Assembly: GCA_002405445.1 (NCBI GenBank)
Contig: DHLV01000202.1
Coordinates: 1,172-7,997 of the forward strand
Direction of reading: 5' to 3'
DNA: 6,826 bases
Source of the DNA: Flammeovirgaceae bacterium UBA4659
GTDB lineage: Bacteria; Bacteroidota; Bacteroidia; Cytophagales; Cyclobacteriaceae
Below are positions 1 to 5,943 of this stretch, one piece after another; position 1 is the stretch's first letter, and every line of letters starts with the position of its first letter. Below the pieces are notes generated by a model that saw only the letters and a list, made by a program, of their open reading frames with translations, searched no databases and was not told the origin of the DNA. Position numbers and translations under genes: made by a program.

Positions 1-1167
1 GCGTATGTCGGGCGAAGACATTTTGATGCCGCGCAGCGGTTGTTTTCTATCTAAGCCCATAATGCTGGCCCGGTGCGGATCGCACAAAATAATTTGCGCG
101 CCCATGTCGATGAGTTTATCTACAAAGAACAGGCGGCTCTCAAACATTTTTTGGTGTATCAGCACGTTGCCTTTGGCCTGCGTGGCCACCACCAGCACAA
201 TGCTCAGCAAGTCTGGCGTAAAGCCCGGCCACGGTGCATCTGCAATGGTAAGTATGGAGCCATCAATGAAGGTTTCAATTTCGTAGCGCTCTTGAGCAGG
301 TATGTGTATGTCATCGCCTCTAAACTCCATTTTAATGCCGAGCCTCCTGAAAATTTCAGGTATGATGCCCAGCATATCGATGCGACAATTTTTAATGGTG
401 ACTTCAGACTGCGTCATGGCAGCAAGGCCAATGAAGCTGCCAATTTCAATCATATCCGGCAGTAGCGTGTGTTCGGTGCCGTTGAGTTGTTCTACACCTT
501 CAATGGTCAACAGGTTCGACCCGATGCCGCTGATTTTTGCGCCCATGCGGTTGAGCATGAGGCAAAGCTGTTGCAGATATGGCTCACATGCAGCATTGTA
601 AATGGTGGTGGTGCCTTTGGCCAGCACCGCAGCCATAATAATGTTGGCGGTGCCTGTAACAGAGGCTTCGTCCAGCAACATGTAGCAACCTTTTAGATGC
701 GAGGCATCGATGTTGTACAGGTTTTCGTCTGCGTTGAAGTTAAATTTAGCGCCCAGGTTTTGGAAGCCAATGAAGTGCGTATCTAACCTGCGCCTGCCAA
801 TTTTATCGCCCCCTGGTTTTGGAATGTTGGCTTCGCCATAGCGCGCCAAAATGGGGCCGAGCAACATCACAGAGCCGCGCAGTGTTGCTGCCTTTTTGCG
901 ATAGGCATCGGTTTTTAAAAATGAGGTGTTGATGTTGGCGGCCGTAAAACGGAACGAGCCTTTGCCGAGTTTTTCTACTTTGCAGCCCAGGTCGCCCACC
1001 AACTCTATGAGTTTGTTGACATCAACGATATCGGGCACGTTGTGAATGGTCACTGGCGCTGCCGTAAGCAACGGGGCACACAATACTTGAAGGGCCTCGT
1101 TTTTGGCGCCTTGCGGGATAATTTCTCCTTTTAGTTTTACCCCGCCTTTGATTTTGAACGAACTCAT
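1..1167 (-). CDS. murA: UDP-N-acetylglucosamine 1-carboxyvinyltransferase MurA (C-terminus cut by window edge)
   Basis: MurA catalyses the first committed step of peptidoglycan synthesis in the cytoplasm, transferring enolpyruvate from PEP to UDP-GlcNAc. The window holds 389 codons with no stop; about 45-50 C-terminal residues lie beyond the left edge. Visible landmarks are the N-terminal GAKNEA motif with Lys22 and Asn23, the active-site loop PGGDKIGRRRLD near residues 118-129, DEASVTGTAN, the FTPDLLS segment with the probable catalytic Asp319, and FESR with Arg345. The loop residue that is Cys115 in E. coli is Asp121 here (codon 805-807). In characterised MurA enzymes that change preserves activity and prevents alkylation by fosfomycin. 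The ATG at 1167 overlaps the DUF4290 stop as ATGA and is preceded by AGAAGGGA, so the start is secure and translation is probably coupled. Identification is very firm; fosfomycin insensitivity is inferred from the residue. Confidence 0.97.
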   Translation of the reverse strand, partial: MSSFKIKGGVKLKGEIIPQGAKNEALQVLCAPLLTAAPVTIHNVPDIVDVNKLIELVGDLGCKVEKLGKGSFRFTAANINTSFLKTDAYRKKAATLRGSVMLLGPILARYGEANIPKPGGDKIGRRRLDTHFIGFQNLGAKFNFNADENLYNIDASHLKGCYMLLDEASVTGTANIIMAAVLAKGTTTIYNAACEPYLQQLCLMLNRMGAKISGIGSNLLTIEGVEQLNGTEHTLLPDMIEIGSFIGLAAMTQSEVTIKNCRIDMLGIIPEIFRRLGIKMEFRGDDIHIPAQERYEIETFIDGSILTIADAPWPGFTPDLLSIVLVVATQAKGNVLIHQKMFESRLFFVDKLIDMGAQIILCDPHRASIMGLDRKQPLRGIKMSSPDIR

Positions 1168-1859
1168 TGATCCCTTCTGCGGTGTTGGTTGTTGCGCCTG
1201 TTTTTATTGAAGCGTTGGTTGCGGTGGTTACGATCGCGGCCACCGCCATTTTCACGTGCATCGCCATTGGGGCCGGGGCGAGGCCCTTTGCGATCGCGGT
1301 ACAGTTTTTCGAATAAATTATCTTCACGCACTTTGTCGAGGTTCAACTGCAACTTCCCTTTCGACATGATGGCGAGGTCTTTCACGATCACCGAGTCATC
1401 AAGTGTTTCTTTGTTCCAGTTGCCATAGAACGTCTTCATCAACTTACCCAGGTAGATGGTGGCCTCTTCGCGCTCTTGCGGATCTTCTTTTTTGATCGCC
1501 TCTTGCACCAGACGCTCAACATTTTTTCCATAGTGCTTGAATCGCACTTCGCTCTGCGGGTATTCCATTTTGCGCGGCTTCTTAAACAAAATGGTTCGGT
1601 CAGGCGTGGTAAAGGGATTATCGATATCCAGATTGAAATCAGCTATGATGTAGAGATCGTCCCACATGCGTTGTGGGTTTTCATGCGCCTCTTTCACCAC
1701 GGGCGCCAATTGCTTGATAAGTTCAATGAGGGTGGTGGCCATTTGGGTTCTCTTGCCCTTATCGGGGATGCTGCGAATATAGTTGACCAGTTTTTGCACG
1801 TTGCGGCCATATTCTTTCAAGATGATGCCTTCGCGCTGTGTGTTGTATTCTGCGATCAT
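1164..1859 (-). CDS. DUF4290 family protein with Arg/Asn-rich basic tail
   Basis: A 231-residue protein that I recognise as the Bacteroidota family DUF4290, which has no established function. It has no signal peptide or membrane segment and should be cytoplasmic. Residues 1-185 are mostly charged and predicted helical, and contain two similar stretches: one begins at YGRNVQKLV (17-25), the other at YGKNVERLV (110-118). This suggests an internal duplication. Residues 188-231 form a low-complexity tail with 13 Arg, 2 Lys and about 8 Asn, probably disordered and possibly able to bind nucleic acid. The gene sits directly upstream of murA with an ATGA overlap, a pairing I recall from other Bacteroidota. 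A link to cell-wall synthesis or translation is therefore plausible but unproven. The ATG at 1859 fits the family N-terminus (MIAEYNTQRE). Family assignment is from memory of the sequence pattern. Confidence 0.88.
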   Translation of the reverse strand: MIAEYNTQREGIILKEYGRNVQKLVNYIRSIPDKGKRTQMATTLIELIKQLAPVVKEAHENPQRMWDDLYIIADFNLDIDNPFTTPDRTILFKKPRKMEYPQSEVRFKHYGKNVERLVQEAIKKEDPQEREEATIYLGKLMKTFYGNWNKETLDDSVIVKDLAIMSKGKLQLNLDKVREDNLFEKLYRDRKGPRPGPNGDARENGGGRDRNHRNQRFNKNRRNNQHRRRDQ

Positions 1860-1866
1860 GGGTTTA

Positions 1867-1914
1867 TTATGCTAACTCTTCAACTAAAATAACTTTTAAT
1901 TCAGTAATTGACTT
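1867..1914 (-). pseudogene. Detached C-terminal end of the PIN toxin frame
   Basis: Directly after the toxin's TAA (1915-1917), the same frame continues with 15 sense codons, KSITELKVILVEELA, and a second TAA at 1867-1869. Joined to the preceding TNDFR with one residue at the stop position, this gives the usual VapC ending: an R-L-K-x-I turn, a hydrophobic strand (LKVILV) and an acidic EEL end. A TTA Leu codon needs only one base change to become TAA. The restored frame would end 7 nt before the DUF4290 ATG at 1859, matching the tight packing of the operon. This is best read as coding sequence detached by a nonsense mutation, or a base-call error, and not as true intergenic DNA. Confidence 0.8.
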
Positions 1915-2295
1915 TTACCTAAAGTCATTGGTTAAAAATCTCTTGCACCCATAATTTAGGGCGCAACTTATTTGTAAGGCATCTACAGTTTTTAGCATTT
2001 TGTGTCTCGACCTTAGTTGTGCAGCGCCATGAGCTACTTTTAGGTTTATGTCGAAGACGTTCACGTTGAATTGATTCAATGTACGCTCAAAATCATCTAA
2101 CAATTCTTTATCGCTATCTCTAATAGGCTTTACGCTGAATTCAGAGACTGTTAAAACACTGGTAATAAGTGGGGTTTCTTTACCAAATTCTGTCGCCAAA
2201 AAATCATCTACCTTCTGAGCATGTCTTGCATCATTTTCAACCAAGTAAATAAATGGTGACGTATCCAAGAATAACGGATCAAGTTCGGTCATCAT
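1915..2295 (-). CDS. vapC: PIN-domain ribonuclease toxin, VapC-like, prematurely terminated
   Basis: This 126-residue PIN-domain protein would be the toxin of a type II toxin-antitoxin pair, a Mg2+-dependent endoribonuclease that cuts RNA. The acidic metal-binding residues are in the expected places: Asp11 in FLDTSPFIYL, Glu52 in TVSEF, Asp105 in KTVDALQIS and Asp124 in FLTND. The reading frame stops only two residues after the last motif, whereas VapC proteins normally continue for about 15-20 residues to complete the last strand and helix. Those residues are encoded in the same frame after the TAA (separate entry), so the protein as read is truncated and may be inactive or unstable. Its start overlaps the antitoxin gene by 17 nt; two adjacent ATGs (2295 and 2292) are possible starts. 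The fold is clear; activity is uncertain. Confidence 0.85.
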   Translation of the reverse strand: MMTELDPLFLDTSPFIYLVENDARHAQKVDDFLATEFGKETPLITSVLTVSEFSVKPIRDSDKELLDDFERTLNQFNVNVFDINLKVAHGAAQLRSRHKMLKTVDALQISCALNYGCKRFLTNDFR

Positions 2296-2479
2296 CCCTT
2301 AGCTGATTGACATATTCTTGAGCATCCAAGCCCAAAACATTTTTTCCCCTACCACGAATTTGCGAAAGTATTCGATGCGCTTGTTCCTTCCTTAATTTAA
2401 AGTTAAGGTAGTCAAGTACTTCTTTTTTACCATCCGGTGGAAGACTATCGATTTCTTTTATGATTTGCTTTACGCTCAT
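2279..2479 (-). CDS. vapB: VapB-like (DUF2281-like) antitoxin
   Basis: A 66-residue charged cytoplasmic protein, inferred to be the antitoxin partner of the PIN toxin that follows it. The N-terminal half contains the pattern IDSLPPDGKKEVLDYLNF (residues 10-27), resembling DUF2281-type antitoxins in which an LP..xxEVLDF-like helix helps dimerisation. The C-terminal half ends with GLDAQEYVNQLRDDDR, similar to the extended toxin-masking tail of many small PIN-toxin antitoxins. Its ATG shares one base with the helicase stop codon (TGATG), and its 3' end overlaps the toxin start by 17 nt; antitoxin-first order with overlap is typical of vapBC. No separate promoter is evident, so it probably depends on read-through from the helicase gene. 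Role is inferred from context and weak motif similarity. Confidence 0.8.
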   Translation of the reverse strand: MSVKQIIKEIDSLPPDGKKEVLDYLNFKLRKEQAHRILSQIRGRGKNVLGLDAQEYVNQLRDDDRT

Positions 2480-4737
2480 CAGTTGGTGTGTATCTTCAAT
2501 TTTGCAAAGCTAAGCAATAACGTCTTCTCGCCAAAATCGGCAAACTGTATCTTTGCCTTGCGCTCAGCGCCAACTTCCTCCAGCTGTATCACCGTGCCAA
2601 AGCCGAACTTGGGGTGCTCTACCTTCATGCCTGCAGCGAGTCCCCTGGTGTCGCTCGGCAAAAAGTCAGCCGAAGGTTTGTAAGCCGTGGGCTTTACCAC
2701 TGGTTGCGAGCTTACCGTCCTTTTCATGCCCGAAACAAAACTCTTTGCAAAGTGGGGGTTGGATGCCACCGAATCGATTCCCCCAAACTTTGTGCTTGTT
2801 TTGATGTAGCGTTTGTTGATGTCATCCAAAAAACGGCTGGGCTCGCAATGCTTCAACCGGCCAAAACGATACCGCGTAAGGGCGTATGAAAGAAACAATT
2901 TCTTTTGTGCCCGAGTGATGGCCACATAAAACAGCCTGCGTTCTTCCTCTAACTCTGCTCGGCTGCTCAACATCATTTGCGAGGGGAACAGATCCTCTTC
3001 CATGCCCACGATGTACACGTTTTTGAACTCAAGTCCCTTTGCCATGTGGATGGTCATCAGCGTTACTTTGTCGGGGTCATTGTCTTTGTTATCATCTTGC
3101 CCGGTGATCAGCGACACTTCCTGTAGAAATGCCCCTAGGCTCTTGTCTTCTTTCTCCGGATCTTCCACATACTCTTTGATGGCGTTGAGCAGTTCCTGCA
3201 CGTTTTCATAACGGCTTAAGCCCTCTGCTGTTTTGTCTTCGTATAGTTCTTTCAGCAAGCCCGATGACTTGGCAATTTCCGCGGCCGCCTCATAGGCATC
3301 CTTGTTTTGCACTTCGATGGCAAAGCGTTTGATTTTGGTCACAAATTCATCGATGGGTGCTGCGGCTCGGCCACCCAAAAATGATTGCGCATTCTGCACC
3401 ACTTCCCAAATGCTAATGGCGTGGTCGTTGGCGGCAATAATAATTTTGTCGATGGTGGTGTCGCCAATGCCGCGCTTGGGCAGGTTGATGATCCTGCGGA
3501 AACTGGCTTCGTCTTGCTGGTTAATGGTGAAACGAAAGTATGCCAACAGGTCTTTGATTTCTTTGCGCTGGTAGAAGGAGAGGCCGCCCACCACTTTGTA
3601 TTTGATGTTTGTCCGCCTGAGTGCTTCTTCGATGGAGCGCGATTGACTGTTGGTTCGATATAACACCACAAAATCGCTGAACTTATACTGGTGCTGCATC
3701 TTCTCTTCAAAAATGGAAGAGGCCACCAACTTGCCTTCTTCATTGTCTGATACCGCTTTAATGAGCTCTACCAGGTTGCCCTCTTCGTTTTGCGTCCAGA
3801 CTTTTTTAGGCAGCTGTGCTTTGTTTTTGGCGATCACCGAGTTGGCTGCCTCTACAATGGTTTGGGTGGAACGGTAGTTTTGTTCGAGCTTGATGATGCG
3901 CAAGTCGGCATAATCTTTTTCGAAGTTGAGAATGTTGCTGATGTCTGCACCTCGGAAAGCATATATACTTTGGGCATCATCGCCTACAACACAGATGTTC
4001 TGCCGCACGGCTGCCAGTTTGCGGATGATGAAGTACTGGCACAGGTTGGTATCTTGAAACTCATCTACCAGCACATATTGTATGCGTTGTTGGTATTTGT
4101 TGAGTACAGCAAGGTGTTCTTTAAAAAGTTTGTCGGTGTTAAAAAGCAGGTCGTCAAAGTCCATGGCGCCCGACTTGAAACACCGAAGCGTGTAGTTTTT
4201 GTAGATGTTGCCGATTTCAGGACGCATGTTGGCGGCATCATCGCCCACCAGCATGGGGTTGCCCAAATATTCTTGCCAGGAGATGAGTCGGTTTTTTGCC
4301 GCAGAGATGCGATTGTAGATTGTGTTCGGTTTGTACTGCGCTTCATCCAGTCCCATTTCTTTTACCACTGATTTGATGAGCGATTTTGAATCATCAGTAT
4401 CGTAAATGGTGAAGTTGTTGGGGTAACCCAAAAGGTGTGCCTCAGCCCTCAGTATTCGTGCGAAAACAGAGTGGAACGTGCCCATCCACAAGTTGCGCGC
4501 ATCACCACCCACCACCTTTTCAATACGATCGCGCATCTCTTTGGCTGCCTTGTTGGTGAAGGTGAGCGCCATAATGTGGAAGGGATCTATATTGTGCTCT
4601 TTGATGAGGTGCGCAATGCGGTAGGTAAGTACCCTGGTTTTTCCTGATCCGGCACCGGCTATCAGCATACAGGGCCCATCGGTATTGATGACGGCCTCGA
4701 GCTGGGGTTCGTTGAGTGTTGTGAGATAATTTTCCAT
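2479..4737 (-). CDS. uvrD: UvrD/PcrA-type superfamily 1 ATP-dependent 3'-5' DNA helicase
   Basis: A complete 752-residue SF1A helicase, expected to unwind DNA in nucleotide excision repair, mismatch repair and removal of stalled polymerase or recombinase filaments. All signature motifs are present: Q motif LNEPQLEAV (8-16), Walker A AGAGSGKT (27-34), motif Ia LTFTNKAAKEM (58-68), Ib GTFHSVFARIL (86-96), Walker B VDEFQDTN (224-231), motif III VGDDAQSIYAFRGA (251-264), motif IV LEQNYRST (284-291), motif V TIHMAKGLEFKNVYIVG (562-578) and motif VI EERRLFYVAITRAQKKL (598-614). The C-terminus carries the Tudor-like PcrA/UvrD domain (GMKVEHPKFGFGTV, 703-716) that contacts RNA polymerase in related proteins. 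I chose ATG 4737, which gives MENYLTTLNEPQ; an in-frame TTG 15 nt upstream adds only an atypical MPVDF. It is the first gene of the five-gene minus-strand convoy. Confidence 0.97.
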   Translation of the reverse strand: MENYLTTLNEPQLEAVINTDGPCMLIAGAGSGKTRVLTYRIAHLIKEHNIDPFHIMALTFTNKAAKEMRDRIEKVVGGDARNLWMGTFHSVFARILRAEAHLLGYPNNFTIYDTDDSKSLIKSVVKEMGLDEAQYKPNTIYNRISAAKNRLISWQEYLGNPMLVGDDAANMRPEIGNIYKNYTLRCFKSGAMDFDDLLFNTDKLFKEHLAVLNKYQQRIQYVLVDEFQDTNLCQYFIIRKLAAVRQNICVVGDDAQSIYAFRGADISNILNFEKDYADLRIIKLEQNYRSTQTIVEAANSVIAKNKAQLPKKVWTQNEEGNLVELIKAVSDNEEGKLVASSIFEEKMQHQYKFSDFVVLYRTNSQSRSIEEALRRTNIKYKVVGGLSFYQRKEIKDLLAYFRFTINQQDEASFRRIINLPKRGIGDTTIDKIIIAANDHAISIWEVVQNAQSFLGGRAAAPIDEFVTKIKRFAIEVQNKDAYEAAAEIAKSSGLLKELYEDKTAEGLSRYENVQELLNAIKEYVEDPEKEDKSLGAFLQEVSLITGQDDNKDNDPDKVTLMTIHMAKGLEFKNVYIVGMEEDLFPSQMMLSSRAELEEERRLFYVAITRAQKKLFLSYALTRYRFGRLKHCEPSRFLDDINKRYIKTSTKFGGIDSVASNPHFAKSFVSGMKRTVSSQPVVKPTAYKPSADFLPSDTRGLAAGMKVEHPKFGFGTVIQLEEVGAERKAKIQFADFGEKTLLLSFAKLKIHTN

Positions 4738-4792
4738 AAAATCAACTGGCAAGTTACAGGTGAATGACCGAAGTAGGATGAGAAATTAGTTT

Positions 4793-4800
4793 TAAATTTG
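4793..4800 (+). promoter_or_regulatory. Bacteroidota-type -7 promoter box for the DUF4442-DUF3109 operon
   Basis: The sequence TAAATTTG matches the TAnnTTTG -7 consensus of the primary sigma factor in Bacteroidota. Transcription would begin around 4806-4808, leaving a leader of about 25 nt before the ATG at 4832. No good TTG/TTTG -33 element is seen about 19-20 nt upstream, so the promoter may be weak or activator-dependent. The match is seen; promoter function is inferred. Confidence 0.5.
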
Positions 4801-4803
4801 AGC

Positions 4804-4826
4804 TACTTCAACTGACAGTTCAAGTA
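4804..4826. repeat. 23-bp imperfect palindrome, possible operator
   Basis: TACTT and AACTG on the left are mirrored by CAGTT and AAGTA on the right around A4815. The only non-pairing arm position is C4809 against C4821, so 10 of 11 arm positions are symmetric. The site lies immediately after the -7 box and would cover the transcription start and most of the leader of the DUF4442 gene. That position suits a repressor operator. The nearly absent central loop makes an RNA hairpin less natural than a dimer-binding DNA site. No regulator is identified. Confidence 0.5.
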
Positions 4827-4831
4827 CTAAA

Positions 4832-5374
4832 ATGCCACCCTTTTTACAAACGCCAAAAAAAGAGTCTTTTGCCACGTGGTGGTTCCGCACCCTTATGAAC
4901 TGGTATCCTATGTATTTCGGGTCGGGTGGCAAAATTCTGTTTTGGGCTGCCGACCATACCGAGGTGCATTTGCGCCTGCGCCTTAATATTTGGACGTACA
5001 ATTACGTGGGCACCATTTTCGGGGGTAGCATGTTTTCTGCTTCAGACCCGTTTTATATGCTGATGTTGTTCAAGGCATTGGGCCCGCAATATGTGGTGTG
5101 GGATAAGTCCGCCAGCATCCGATTCAAGAAACCCGGCAAGGAAACGCTTTACGCGAAATACGTTTTGACGGATAACGATTTTAACGAGATCAAAGCTGCC
5201 GTGGCAGAAAAAGGAGAGGTCACGCGACCATTTTTAATTCAGTGGGTGGATAAAAACCAAACGGTGCATGCCGAAATTGAGCGCCTGTGCTACATTGCAG
5301 ATAAAGAACATTATCGACAGAAGAAAGGCGAGAGCCAAAGCGCCAAGTTGGAATTTAAACGCGGGGTAAAATGA
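4832..5374 (+). CDS. DUF4442 family hotdog-fold (thioesterase-like) protein
   Basis: A 180-residue cytoplasmic protein resembling DUF4442, a hotdog-fold family related to PaaI/YiiD-type acyl-CoA thioesterases. The central stretch [18 protein letters not shown] (57-74) corresponds to the hotdog helix that packs against the sheet, where thioesterases carry an N/H-x-x-G-T-x-F-G-G-type motif. It is followed by a predicted helix ([11 protein letters not shown]) and strands around [11 protein letters not shown] (88-98) and RPFLIQWVD (132-140). The C-terminal 20 residues are lysine-rich and probably flexible. No signal peptide is seen. Substrate and activity are unknown; an acyl-CoA thioester is the family-based guess. 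It is the first gene of a two-gene operon, and its TGA overlaps the next ATG as ATGA. A divergent promoter region lies upstream. Confidence 0.85.
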   Translation: MPPFLQTPKKESFATWWFRTLMNWYPMYFGSGGKILFWAADHTEVHLRLRLNIWTYNYVGTIFGGSMFSASDPFYMLMLFKALGPQYVVWDKSASIRFKKPGKETLYAKYVLTDNDFNEIKAAVAEKGEVTRPFLIQWVDKNQTVHAEIERLCYIADKEHYRQKKGESQSAKLEFKRGVK

Positions 5375-5943
5375 TTAAGGTAGGAGAGATCTTGGTTTCA
5401 GATGATATTAAAGAAGTGGAATTTGTTTGCCACTTAGAAAAATGCAAAGGCGCTTGCTGCGTTGAAGGCGACTTGGGCGCCCCGTTAGAAGAAGATGAAC
5501 TGCAAGTGATGAAAGACATCCAAGAAGCAGTGAAGCCTTACCTTACACCCGAAGGTAGAGAGGGAATTGAAACGCAAGGCGCCTACATCTTAGATGAGGA
5601 TGGCGATTACTCTACGCCTACGATCAAAGGCCGCGAGTGTGCGTACGCACATTATAACGCACAGGGCGTGTTGAAGTGCGGAATTGAGCAAGCATACTTG
5701 GATGGAAAGATCAGTTACCGAAAACCTATCTCATGCCATTTGTATCCCATCCGCATCACTAAAAACAAAAAAGGCTTTGAAGCGGTAAACTACCACAAGT
5801 GGAGCATTTGTTCAGCGGCATGCTCTTTGGGTACATCGCTGCAAGTGCCACTGTATAAATTTTTGAAAGACCCGCTGGTGCGTAAGTATGGGCAGGCGTG
5901 GTACGATGAGTTGGTGGAGACGGTTGAGTCAAAAGAAAACTAG
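5371..5943 (+). CDS. DUF3109 family cysteine-rich protein
   Basis: A 190-residue protein recognised as DUF3109, an uncharacterised family common in Bacteroidota and distantly reminiscent of the YkgJ-type zinc/iron-binding proteins. Nine cysteines are present: Cys20, 25, 29 and 30 ([11 protein letters not shown]), Cys90 (GREC), Cys103 (KCG), Cys122 ([10 protein letters not shown]) and Cys147 and 151 (CSAAC). The CHxxxC-xxx-CC and SCHLYPIR patterns suggest a metal or iron-sulphur site, but the metal cannot be decided from sequence. It has no signal peptide or membrane helix, so it is probably cytoplasmic. The start overlaps the DUF4442 stop (ATGA), indicating coupled translation. The stop TAG lies within a CTAG shared with the stop of the converging Kazal gene, so no terminator separates the two genes. 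Confidence 0.9.
   Translation: MIKVGEILVSDDIKEVEFVCHLEKCKGACCVEGDLGAPLEEDELQVMKDIQEAVKPYLTPEGREGIETQGAYILDEDGDYSTPTIKGRECAYAHYNAQGVLKCGIEQAYLDGKISYRKPISCHLYPIRITKNKKGFEAVNYHKWSICSAACSLGTSLQVPLYKFLKDPLVRKYGQAWYDELVETVESKEN

Larger units (their letters stand above)
4738..4831. promoter_or_regulatory. Divergent intergenic region between uvrD and the DUF4442 gene
   Basis: This 94-bp spacer separates the starts of two diverging operons and should hold both promoters. A plus-strand -7 box and a palindrome are listed separately. On the minus strand no full TAnnTTTG box was found; the closest pattern is a TTG followed about 20 nt later by TAATTTCT (near 4781-4788), a poor match. Neither start has a clear Shine-Dalgarno sequence, which is usual in Bacteroidota. 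Confidence 0.6.

Noticed and set aside
73..696. Several open frames on the plus strand at the left end
   Set aside because: All are shadows of murA, whose minus-strand frame is continuous and well conserved.
1476..1892. 138-codon open frame on the plus strand
   Set aside because: It is antisense to DUF4290 with no recognisable domain; the minus-strand gene explains the sequence.
3790..4371. 193-codon open frame on the plus strand
   Set aside because: It lies wholly antisense to the helicase motif region, shows no recognisable family, and is explained by the codon bias of the opposite strand.
4738..4752. Upstream TTG start for the helicase
   Set aside because: It adds only five residues that do not look like the family N-terminus; ATG 4737 gives MENYLTTLNEPQ directly before the Q motif.
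4806..4824. Leader RNA hairpin or riboswitch upstream of DUF4442
   Set aside because: The leader is only about 25 nt and the dyad has almost no loop, so there is no room for an aptamer; a DNA operator is the simpler reading.
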